Program-made: the position numbers and the translations under genes
Source of the DNA: Mesorhizobium sp. ES1-4
GTDB taxonomy: Bacteria; Pseudomonadota; Alphaproteobacteria; Rhizobiales; Rhizobiaceae
Direction: 5' to 3'
DNA: 64,000 bases
Assembly (NCBI RefSeq): GCF_020164745.1
Contig: NZ_JAIUGV010000009.1
Coordinates: forward strand, 248,001-312,000
Notes under the pieces: generated by a model
The model's input: the letters and a program-made list of their open reading frames with translations, nothing else
Databases searched by the model: none
What the model was told of the DNA's origin: nothing
Part shown: in pieces, positions 51,601 to 59,024 of the stretch
Numbering within the stretch: position 1 is the stretch's first letter
Layout of the letters: each line of letters begins with the position of its first letter

Positions 51601-54600
51601 CAAAGTCCGGTCAAGATGGAGATCCGATCGCTGTCGGCCAAAATCGCGGGCGAAAGCACGCATGCCCGGCTGGACCTTGCGGCGATCCTGCCCTCGGTCA
51701 TCACCAGCCCGGCGAAAGTGGACGGGCTGTCACTGGCACTGCACTCGGATGCGTTCGATCTCAAGAACCGGGCCGGGCCGATTTCCGGGACGGTATCGGT
51801 GGACAAGGTCGGCCTCGAGAATGCCACGATCGCGCCGCTGATCGCCGGCAAAGTCACGGCCGCGCTCAGCGGGCGCCTGACAGCCGACGCCATGGCCATC
51901 GATAGCGGCTCGTTCAAAAGCGATGCGCTCAACAGCCAGGTCGCTGGCCAGGTATCGTTGCGGGACGGCGCCATCGATCTCAAGCTGAGTGCGGATGCCC
52001 CGTCATCGGCCTTGCCGGCGGCGGCGCGAGGCATGCTCGGCGAACGGGCGCAGATCAGTGCCGCGATAAAGCGCGATCCCAATGGCGCTATCAACGTCGA
52101 TGGGTTGAAGCTGATCTCTGGCCCGCTGAGCGCCGAGGGGCAAGCCAGCCTTGCCGACAACAAGCTGACCGCCGACATTACCGGCGCTCTTACAGACATT
52201 TCGTCGCTATCGAAGGACACCAAGGGTGCGATTTCCTTTGCATTAAATGCACAGGGGCCTGCCGCCGCGCCCGATCTGTCGCTGACGATCAACAGCGACC
52301 GGCTGCTGGTGGCGGAGCGCGAGATCACCGGATTGAAGCTTACCGCCGCCGGCAAGGCGGATGCCGCCAGCCCGCAGGCGAACGTGCAGCTCACCGGCAA
52401 TGTAGCGGGACAGGCTTTGCAAGGCAGCGTCGTGCTGGCGACGGCCGACGGCAAGAGCGCCATCAACGGCCTGCTCCTGTCGCTGGGCGAGAACAGGATT
52501 TCCGGCGATCTGGCGCTGGACGACAAGTTCGTGCCCGAAGGCACCATCTCGCTCGACCTGCCCGATATCGGGCCGCTCGCCGCGCTGGCGCTGGAAAAGG
52601 CCGAAGGCGACGTCCGCGGCACGATCGCCTTCTCCAGGAATGGCCCGGCGCCCCAGGTCGCCATCAAGGCGGCTGCCGCCTCGATCACGCGCGGCGACCT
52701 CCAGGCAAAGGCCGTTTCCATAGATGCACTTGTCGCCAACTATCTCGCCGCGCCGGTCATCTCCGGCAAGATCCGCGCCGACACCGTCATATCGGGCGGC
52801 ACCGTAATCAGCGGAATCGACGTCGACTTGAAGCGCGACGGCGACTGGACCGGCTTCTCCGGCGGCGCCACGGTCAAGGGCATTCCGGCCAAGGCAGCCG
52901 GCCGCGTGAAGGTGGTCGGCGGAACCACCACGATCGAACTCGCTTCAGGGCAGGCTACGGTACAGGGCATCAAGGCGGCCATTGCCCAGGCCTCGACCGT
53001 CAGCATCGCCAACGGCACGACGACGCTGGACAGGCTGGTGCTCAACCTTGGCGGCGGTACCGCGACGGTGACCGGCAAGGTCGGGCAGGCGCTCGACATC
53101 AATGCTGATCTGGCGCGTGTGCCGATGTCGCTCGCCAACAGTTTTTCGCCCGGGCTCGATGCCGCTGGTTCCATCTCCGGCACGGTGAAGGTGACGGGTG
53201 CACCGGCAAGCCCCACCGTTGCCTTTAAGATAGACGCGGCCGGCGTGCAGACATCGCAGACCCGTGGTGCGGGTGTCGGCGCGGTGAGTGTTTCCTCGTC
53301 GGGTACCTTTGCCGGCAGCAAGCTGACCTTCGATGCCAATGTGAGCGATGGAGCGGGGCTCGGTCTCAAGGGCGGCGGCACGGTGACGACGGCGGGCACG
53401 CCGTCGCTGGCGCTCGACTTCAACGGTGCCGTGCCATTCGGCCTCCTCAGCGGGAAGCTTGCCGCACAGGGCCTGTCGCTGACCGGCAACGCCGACGTCA
53501 ATGTCCAGGTGCGTGGTCCTGCGACATCGCCGTTGATCGGCGGCACGGTGAAGGCGTCGGGCGCGCGGCTGGTGGATGCGAATTCGGGCCTCGCCGTCAA
53601 CAACATCGCCCTCGATGTCTCGATAGGTAACGGCGTCGCCAGGATCAACCGGTTGACCGGAACGCTGTCGACGCGCGGCAGCCTGTCGGCCAGCGGTACG
53701 GTCGGCATCAATCCCGCGCAAGGGTTCCCGGCCGACCTGTCGATCAAGCTCACCGATGGCCGCTACACGGATGGACGCGTGGTCACCGCCAACCTTGGCG
53801 GCGACCTGACGATAAAGGGGCCGCTGACTTCGGCGCCGACGATCGCCGGCACCGTCAACCTGGCCAAGACCGTCATCACGGTTCCGAACAAATTGCCGGG
53901 CTCGCTCGCTGCGCTCGATGTCAAGCACAAGAATGCGCCTGCCTCGGTCAGGGCACAGGACAAGGCGCTGCGGCCGGCGACGACGAGTGGCAAGAGCGGC
54001 GGCAGCGGCCTTGCGCTCGACGTCACGGTCAATGCGCCGAACCAGATTTTCATCCAGGGCAGGGGTGTCGACGCCGAACTCGGCGGCTCGCTCAAACTGA
54101 CCGGCCCCGCCTCGTCGCCGCAAGCCGTCGGAACCTTCACCTTGCAGCGCGGCCGGCTGTCGATCCTTGGCAAGCGGCTGACCTTCACCGAGGGCACGGT
54201 CGGGTTCTCCGGCTCGCTGGTGCCTTACCTCAATCTGACCGCGACGACGACCACGACCGGCGCAACCGTCACGATCGTGGTGTCGGGCGAGGCGACCAAT
54301 CCCAAATTCACCTTCAGTTCGGTGCCGGCGCTGCCGGAGGATGAAGTGCTGGCGCAACTGATCTTCGGGCGGTCGATGTCGAAGCTGTCGCCGCTGCAGA
54401 TCGCGCAGCTGGCGGAAGCTGCCGGGCAACTGGCCGGGGTCGGCGGCTCGACGTCGCTGCTGGAGAATTTGCGCGGCGCCATCGGTGTCGACGATCTCGA
54501 CGTCACCACCGATGACAAGGGTGGCACGGCGGTCTCTGCCGGCAAGTACCTCAACGACCGCACCTATGTGACCATCCAGAAGGGCGACAAGCCGGGTTCC

Positions 54601-54708
54601 GGCAAGGCGACCATCGACCTCAATGTCGGACGCGGCGTCAAATTGCGCGGCGAGGCGACGGACGCCGGCGAAGCCAAGGGCGGCATCTTTTACGAGAAGG
54701 AATATTGA
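48649..54708 (+). CDS. tamB: Translocation and assembly module protein TamB
   Basis: A very large (2019 aa) protein that spans the periplasm as a beta-taco. The N-terminal membrane anchor (about 4-33: IWRILRIALYTLLIVAAG) is followed by long repetitive beta-rich regions. The C-terminal DUF490 domain (about 1650-2019) contacts TamA and has LPEDEVLAQLIFGRS and NDRTYVTIQKGDKPGSG. It is longer than typical TamB (about 1260-1500 aa) because the central part is duplicated with a period of 622-627 aa (for example ANYLKAP/ANYLAAP). It moves lipids or outer-membrane proteins. The start overlaps the tamA stop (TGATG). Confidence 0.94.
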   Translation: MMKTIWRILRIALYTLLIVAAGAIGALVVLTKTERGRDNLAGIISRLASTDDRKVTVSGIDGIWSGDLSVDHVVLEDREGAWLVARNVSVDWSPTALLSKSFSADRIAAGRIELARLPVAATQPPAQSGTTTLPVSIDIKQIDLPEIALGQQLAGSGIAELAAKGMLKADAAPLAIQTVLNVIRHDGKQGNVDAKIHFAPADNKLDLDLKASEPAGGIIANLLKLPDAPPVDIVVSGSGPLNNWSGVGTFLVDHQIVTQLTGRHQLTDKGNHVEAKGDGDFARFLPENLKPLFAGKTSFDVAGTATSAGGISIDRASIESDAVHGTASGIADPAGASDLSVELAAKGPPVVISVGSKAQPITLAIKNATARAFGDGKAPIVDIGASFVSIVVGGTRLDDLAAQIHSDGFDIQNRAGPLAVKLEAGALKTDVATLAPLVTGKVNVDLAGSISKDAVVAIDQGTLRSDALNASLTATVALADMSMQLKMNADAVATAFPQQIASVLGGRVKFSATASRDPQGSFAANSIELTSGSLSASGTAAMQGTDIQADIKGKLGDVSVLSPTVGVPVAGGVNFALSATGAITAPDFTVSAGSDSLTASGRTVKAIKLNASGKADITSPSAKVSLTGAVNDQPLDIKADLVTSEGKRSINGFLVALGDNKVSGDLALDEKFMPLGTLTLAAPAIDQLAALAGQAVTGDINGTILFAKDGDAPSIAIDTKSTSVARGEVTAKAIAINALIANYLKAPAISGTIRADAVTSGSTEIGGIGVDLKRDGDWTNFTGGATIAGIPATATGRVKIAEGTTSVEITSGAATVRGIKAAIAEPSALTIANGTANIEKLALDIGGGRVALSGSAGETLDLAAQVSALPAALANAFSPGLDAAGTLDGIAEVSGAPATPDIRFNAKLAGAETSQTRQAGLGPLAVVAAGSYTVAGGVALDHATLSGDKVSGQAAGTINPNGASDFAIDLTSSGPSLPLTVGSPQSPVKMEIRSLSAKIAGESTHARLDLAAILPSVITSPAKVDGLSLALHSDAFDLKNRAGPISGTVSVDKVGLENATIAPLIAGKVTAALSGRLTADAMAIDSGSFKSDALNSQVAGQVSLRDGAIDLKLSADAPSSALPAAARGMLGERAQISAAIKRDPNGAINVDGLKLISGPLSAEGQASLADNKLTADITGALTDISSLSKDTKGAISFALNAQGPAAAPDLSLTINSDRLLVAEREITGLKLTAAGKADAASPQANVQLTGNVAGQALQGSVVLATADGKSAINGLLLSLGENRISGDLALDDKFVPEGTISLDLPDIGPLAALALEKAEGDVRGTIAFSRNGPAPQVAIKAAAASITRGDLQAKAVSIDALVANYLAAPVISGKIRADTVISGGTVISGIDVDLKRDGDWTGFSGGATVKGIPAKAAGRVKVVGGTTTIELASGQATVQGIKAAIAQASTVSIANGTTTLDRLVLNLGGGTATVTGKVGQALDINADLARVPMSLANSFSPGLDAAGSISGTVKVTGAPASPTVAFKIDAAGVQTSQTRGAGVGAVSVSSSGTFAGSKLTFDANVSDGAGLGLKGGGTVTTAGTPSLALDFNGAVPFGLLSGKLAAQGLSLTGNADVNVQVRGPATSPLIGGTVKASGARLVDANSGLAVNNIALDVSIGNGVARINRLTGTLSTRGSLSASGTVGINPAQGFPADLSIKLTDGRYTDGRVVTANLGGDLTIKGPLTSAPTIAGTVNLAKTVITVPNKLPGSLAALDVKHKNAPASVRAQDKALRPATTSGKSGGSGLALDVTVNAPNQIFIQGRGVDAELGGSLKLTGPASSPQAVGTFTLQRGRLSILGKRLTFTEGTVGFSGSLVPYLNLTATTTTTGATVTIVVSGEATNPKFTFSSVPALPEDEVLAQLIFGRSMSKLSPLQIAQLAEAAGQLAGVGGSTSLLENLRGAIGVDDLDVTTDDKGGTAVSAGKYLNDRTYVTIQKGDKPGSGKATIDLNVGRGVKLRGEATDAGEAKGGIFYEKEY

Positions 54709-54961
54709 CGGCCTTGCCCTTGTCCTGGCCGCAACTGGCGCTGTAGCAACCAGTGAAAATGTCTCAATTTAATTGCCCGAAGAGATTTTGGCGGAATCTG
54801 GGCGCACTAGCAATTTTGCGCCAAGACTGTCGCTATCGCGCGAACCGCCCCCCGTCCAAAGTTGCACATTCGCTAACATGTTCCCTAATCCACGTCGTCT
54901 TTGACATCACGGCCTGGATGCGGAATGTTAATCGGCGGAAAGCCAACAATGGGAGTTAGTC

Positions 54962-56620
54962 ATGACAATCTATAAGAGCAACGGCGACAGCGTTCCGGAT
55001 CACATCCTGGCGATGGCCGAAGAAGCCAAGTCCGGCAAGGTCGATCGCCGCGAATTCCTCGCGCTGGCCAGCGTTTTCGGCGCCTCGACGGCCATGGCAT
55101 ACGGTCTGCTTGGCCTTGCCGCACCGACCCCGGCCAAGGCCGAGGACGTGCAGGGCAAGAAGGGCGGCGTGCTGAAGGTGGCGATGTCGATCAAGGATCC
55201 CAAGGATCCGCGTACGGCCGACTGGTCCGAGATCGCCAACGCCGAGCGCCAGGCGCTCGAGCCGCTGGTGAAATACACCAAGGAGTACACCTTCGCACCC
55301 TACCTGCTGGCAAGCTGGGACATCAACGACGACGCCACCGAATACACGCTGCATGTGCGGCCGGGCGTCGAATGGAACAATGGCGACAAGTTCACCGCCG
55401 ATGACGTGATCCACAACTTCACCCGCTGGGCCGACAAAACAGCGGAAGGCAACTCGATGCCGGGACGCCTCGGCAGCCTCGTCGACGAGACGACCAAAAA
55501 GTTGCGCGATGGGTCTGTGGTCAAGGTCGACGACATGACGGTCAAGCTGAAGCTGTCGAAGCCCGACATCGCCATCATCCCGAACCTGTGCGACTATCCC
55601 GGCCTCGTCGTCCACAAGAGCTTCGACGAGAAGGGTGCCAACTTCAAGAGCTGCCCGATCGGCACCGGTCCGTTCGAGCTCGTCTCCTATGATGTCGGCC
55701 AGAAGGTGGTCTACAAGCGCCGCACGACCGGCAAGTGGTGGCAGGGCGAGGCGTTCCTCGATGGCGTCGAGTTCATCGACTATGGCACCGATCCGGCCGC
55801 GACGGTTTCGGCCTTCGAATCGGGCGAAGTGCAGACCAACCACGAAACCACAGCCGACTACGTCAAGATCATCGAAGGCGTCGGTGCGCCGGCTTCGGAA
55901 GTCGTGACCGCGGCCACCGTGGTCTCTCGCTTCAACGTCAACGCCAAGCCCTATGGTGACCAGAAGGTGCGTCAGGCGATGTGCCTCGCCGTCGACAATT
56001 CGGTCGTGCTGCAGCTCGGCTACGGCAACGCCGGCACGCCGGCCGAAAATCACCACGTCGCGCCGATCCATCCGGAATATGTCGAGCTGCCGAAGATCCC
56101 TCGCGACATCGCCAAGGCCAAGCAGATGCTGACCGAAGCCGGCGTGATCGATTTCGAGCACGAGCTGATCAGCAATGACGAGGATTACCACAAGAACACC
56201 ACCGACGCGATCGCGGCCCAGCTGCGCGAGGCCGGCATCAAGGTGAAGCGCACCGTGCTGCCGAGCTCGACGTTCTGGAACGACTGGACGAAATATCCGT
56301 TCTCGGAAACCAACTGGAACATGCGTCCGCTGGGCATCCAGGTCATCGCCATCGCCTACCGCTCCGGCGAAGCCTGGAACGAGACGGCTTACGCCAATCC
56401 GGATTTCGACAAGAAGGTCAACGAGGCTCTCGGCATCGCCGATGCGGAGAAGCGCAAAGTGGTGATGAAGGATATCGAGACGATGCTGCAGGAATCCGGC
56501 ATCATCATCCAGCCTTACTGGCGCAAGCTCTACATCAACATCAAGCCCGAGGTGAAGAACCACTCGATGCACCCCACCTACGAGCACGACTTCGGCAAGG
56601 TCTGGCTCGATCAGGCGTGA
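54962..56620 (+). CDS. Oligopeptide-type ABC importer binding protein, Tat-exported (SBP family 5)
   Basis: A 552-aa receptor of the DppA/OppA family. The export signal is of the twin-arginine type: VDRREFLALAS (Arg29-Arg30) followed by a hydrophobic stretch and PAKAED. The mature domain has PRTADWSEIANAE, AEYTLHVRPGVEW-like strands (EYTLHVRPGVEWNNGDKFT) and a family pattern CLAVDNSVV. It therefore folds in the cytoplasm before export, which may imply a cofactor or rapid folding. GGGAG precedes the ATG at 54962. It heads a four-gene importer operon. The ligand (peptide, opine or nickel-type compound) is unknown. Confidence 0.93.
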   Translation: MTIYKSNGDSVPDHILAMAEEAKSGKVDRREFLALASVFGASTAMAYGLLGLAAPTPAKAEDVQGKKGGVLKVAMSIKDPKDPRTADWSEIANAERQALEPLVKYTKEYTFAPYLLASWDINDDATEYTLHVRPGVEWNNGDKFTADDVIHNFTRWADKTAEGNSMPGRLGSLVDETTKKLRDGSVVKVDDMTVKLKLSKPDIAIIPNLCDYPGLVVHKSFDEKGANFKSCPIGTGPFELVSYDVGQKVVYKRRTTGKWWQGEAFLDGVEFIDYGTDPAATVSAFESGEVQTNHETTADYVKIIEGVGAPASEVVTAATVVSRFNVNAKPYGDQKVRQAMCLAVDNSVVLQLGYGNAGTPAENHHVAPIHPEYVELPKIPRDIAKAKQMLTEAGVIDFEHELISNDEDYHKNTTDAIAAQLREAGIKVKRTVLPSSTFWNDWTKYPFSETNWNMRPLGIQVIAIAYRSGEAWNETAYANPDFDKKVNEALGIADAEKRKVVMKDIETMLQESGIIIQPYWRKLYINIKPEVKNHSMHPTYEHDFGKVWLDQA

Positions 56621-56634
56621 CCCACGGCTTGACG

Positions 56635-56664
56635 AACATGAGGGGTCGATAGTCCCCTCATGTT
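56635..56664 (+). terminator. Hairpin between binding-protein and permease genes (attenuator)
   Basis: AACATGAGGGG (56635-56645), 8-nt loop, CCCCTCATGTT (56654-56664): a perfect 11-bp stem 15 bp after the binding-protein stop. Followed by TTGC only. Its likely effect is partial termination or mRNA stabilisation, giving more binding protein than permease. Confidence 0.6.
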
Positions 56665-56772
56665 TGCAGGATCGCCGCCGTTGCATTCGATGCAGCGGCG
56701 GCGTGACGTCACAAGGTTTTCGAAACAGGGTTGACCAATATCTGACCCCAACCCGGCCGGCAGGGGGGCACA

Positions 56773-57807
56773 ATGTTATCATTCATCATCAGACGCATCG
56801 GCACGATACTGCTCACGATGCTGTGCCTGACGCTGGTCGTCTTCTTCCTCGTCAATCTCGAACCCAACCTGAAGAAGCTGGCGATCAGCCAGACCGAAAT
56901 GCACACGTCGGCCGAGCAGCTTGAAAGCTGGCTGGTCAACCACGGCTATCGCCAGAACTTCTTCGTCCGCTACGGTCAGTGGCTCGGCATCATGCCCAAG
57001 CAGCCGATCACGGATCCGGCGACCGGAACGACGACGCAGCGCTTCTCCTTCTGCAACGACCCGGTCGTGCCAACGTTTTCCGGCGTCATCGAGGGGGATT
57101 TCGGCTGCTCGACCAAGTTCAAGACCACGGTCGCGGCCAAGCTGTTCCCGGCGCTCGGCGCCACAGGCATCCTCATGCTCTGCGTGCTGGGGGTGATGGT
57201 GCCGGTCTCGCTGCTCATCGGCATCCTGGCCGGCATGCGGGAGGGGTCGCGTACCGATCGCGTGCTGTCGGTCGCCTCGATCGCCTCGACGGCAACGCCT
57301 GAATATGTATCCGGCGTCATCTTCACCGTCATCTTCGCCTCCTGGCTCGGCTGGCTGAACGGCTCGGCAGCTTCAGCCAGCCAGGGCATCACCTTCTACA
57401 ACTTCACGCTCCCGGTGATCACGCTCGCCATCTATGGCATCGGCTACATCGCGCGCATGACACGCGCCTCGATGGTTGAGGTGATGACGCAGCAATATAT
57501 CCGAACCGCGCGCCTGAAGGGGCTCTCCTTCAGGAGTGTCGTGGTCAAGCATGCGTTGCGCAACGCGTTGATCGCACCGTTCACCGTCATCATGCTGCAG
57601 TTCCCCTGGCTGCTCACCGGTGTCGTCATCGTCGAGGTGATGTTCCGCTACCAGGGCTTCGGCTACACGTTGGTCGAGGCGGCCGGCAACAACGACATCG
57701 ATCTTCTGCTCGGCTGTTCGCTGGTCTCTGTGTTCATCGTCTTGATCACGCAGCTCATTTCCGATGTCGGCTATGCATTCCTCAATCCGCGCATCCGGGT
57801 TCAGTAG
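56773..57807 (+). CDS. Oligopeptide-type ABC permease 1 (DppB/OppB type)
   Basis: A 344-aa permease with five to six helices. The first is TILLTMLCLTLVVFFL. A large periplasmic segment (about 40-125) with Cys94 and Cys112 (FCNDP and DFGCST) could be disulfide-bonded; it is longer than in typical DppB. The docking loop reads YIRTARLKGLSFRSVVVKHALRN. GGGGGG lies upstream of the ATG. It pairs with permease 2, 11 bp downstream. Confidence 0.9.
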   Translation: MLSFIIRRIGTILLTMLCLTLVVFFLVNLEPNLKKLAISQTEMHTSAEQLESWLVNHGYRQNFFVRYGQWLGIMPKQPITDPATGTTTQRFSFCNDPVVPTFSGVIEGDFGCSTKFKTTVAAKLFPALGATGILMLCVLGVMVPVSLLIGILAGMREGSRTDRVLSVASIASTATPEYVSGVIFTVIFASWLGWLNGSAASASQGITFYNFTLPVITLAIYGIGYIARMTRASMVEVMTQQYIRTARLKGLSFRSVVVKHALRNALIAPFTVIMLQFPWLLTGVVIVEVMFRYQGFGYTLVEAAGNNDIDLLLGCSLVSVFIVLITQLISDVGYAFLNPRIRVQ

Positions 57808-57818
57808 GGAGAAGGCGC

Positions 57819-58976
57819 ATGCAACCTCAATATATCGGCGCCTCCACCATCGTCCTCGAAGTGCTCTGGCGCTTCTGGCCCGTTTGGGTCGCGCTTTTCA
57901 TCGTCATGGGCGCGAGCTTCCTCTACAAGAAGAAGCTGGCGCTTTACGGACAGCTGTTCGACAGCGGCGTCGGCATGACGGGCGTTTTCATCTGCCTGTT
58001 CTGGCTGTTCACCGCGATCTTCGCCTCGACCATTTCGCCTTTCGATCCGCTCGGCCAGATCCCGATCATGAAGGACACGCTGCCCGGCGCCATCGAACCG
58101 CAATCGGGGCTCGTCTATCTGTTCGGCGGCGACAAGCTGGCGCGTGACGTGTTCTCGCGCATGGTCTATGGCAGCCAGATCGTGCTGATCATCGCCCCGG
58201 CCGCGACAGGCTTTGCGCTGATGGTCGGCATCACGCTCGGCCTGCCGGCCGGCTATTACGGCGGCAAGATCGATTCCATCCTCTCGTTCTTGGCCAATCT
58301 GGTGCTGGCTTTTCCGGTGATCCTGCTGTTCTACCTGCTGGTGACGCCGGGCATCATGGACACGCCGATCCCCTATGGGCTGGCGGGTGTCTTCTTCCTG
58401 TTTCCGATCATCTTCTTCTGCGTGTTGTTCTGGACACGCTACAAGAACCGACCGGACCGGATCTACATCCTGCTCGGCCTGACGCTTGTCATAGGTGGCT
58501 GGATCTACCTCGGCCTTGTCTTCGACAGGGATCCGCTGCACATCGTCCACATCGATCCCAACCAGCTCAACATCTTCGTGGCGGTGGTGTTCGCCTCCAG
58601 TCCCGGCGTGTTCCGTATCGTGCGTGGCCTGACCATGGACATCAAGACGCGCGACTATGTGGCGGCGGCGCAGACGCGCGGCGAATCGCCTTGGTACATC
58701 ATGCTGTGGGAAATCCTGCCCAATGCGCGCGGGCCGCTGATAGTCGACGCCTGCCTGCGCATCGGATACACCACCATCCTGCTCGGCACGCTGGGCTATT
58801 TCGGCCTTGGGCTCGCACCCGAGAGCCCGGACTGGGGCACCGCGATCAAGGACGCCAGCCGACTGCTGCGGTCCTTCATCCATCCGGCGCTGCCGCCGAC
58901 GATCGCGCTGATGTCGTTCGTGCTGGGTCTCAATTTGCTGGCCGATTCGCTGCGCGAGCAATCGATGAAAGACTGA
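57819..58976 (+). CDS. Oligopeptide-type ABC permease 2 (DppC type) with internal insertion
   Basis: A 385-aa permease, versus about 280-310 in DppC/OppC. The N-terminal hydrophobic region is longer (about 15-75). A segment of about 70 residues (180-250), containing two predicted membrane helices (VFFLFPIIFFCVLFW and IYILLGLTLVIGGWIYLGL), is inserted between the usual helices 3 and 4. The docking loop is DYVAAAQTRGESPWY (279-293). The inserted part is continuous and open, so it is not a frameshift. GGGAGAAGG precedes the ATG at 57819. Confidence 0.88.
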   Translation: MQPQYIGASTIVLEVLWRFWPVWVALFIVMGASFLYKKKLALYGQLFDSGVGMTGVFICLFWLFTAIFASTISPFDPLGQIPIMKDTLPGAIEPQSGLVYLFGGDKLARDVFSRMVYGSQIVLIIAPAATGFALMVGITLGLPAGYYGGKIDSILSFLANLVLAFPVILLFYLLVTPGIMDTPIPYGLAGVFFLFPIIFFCVLFWTRYKNRPDRIYILLGLTLVIGGWIYLGLVFDRDPLHIVHIDPNQLNIFVAVVFASSPGVFRIVRGLTMDIKTRDYVAAAQTRGESPWYIMLWEILPNARGPLIVDACLRIGYTTILLGTLGYFGLGLAPESPDWGTAIKDASRLLRSFIHPALPPTIALMSFVLGLNLLADSLREQSMKD

Positions 58977-59024
58977 TTGACGGGCCTTGACCCGCGTCTG
59001 TTAAAATTTGGATTGGAGCGACCC

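Noticed and set aside
49993..51663. Long open frame on the minus strand opposite tamB (556 codons), and others at 51441-53753 and 52945-54429.
   Set aside because: These are mirror frames of a GC-rich gene: Arg-rich low-information proteins without ribosome binding sites or family motifs, and fully inside tamB.
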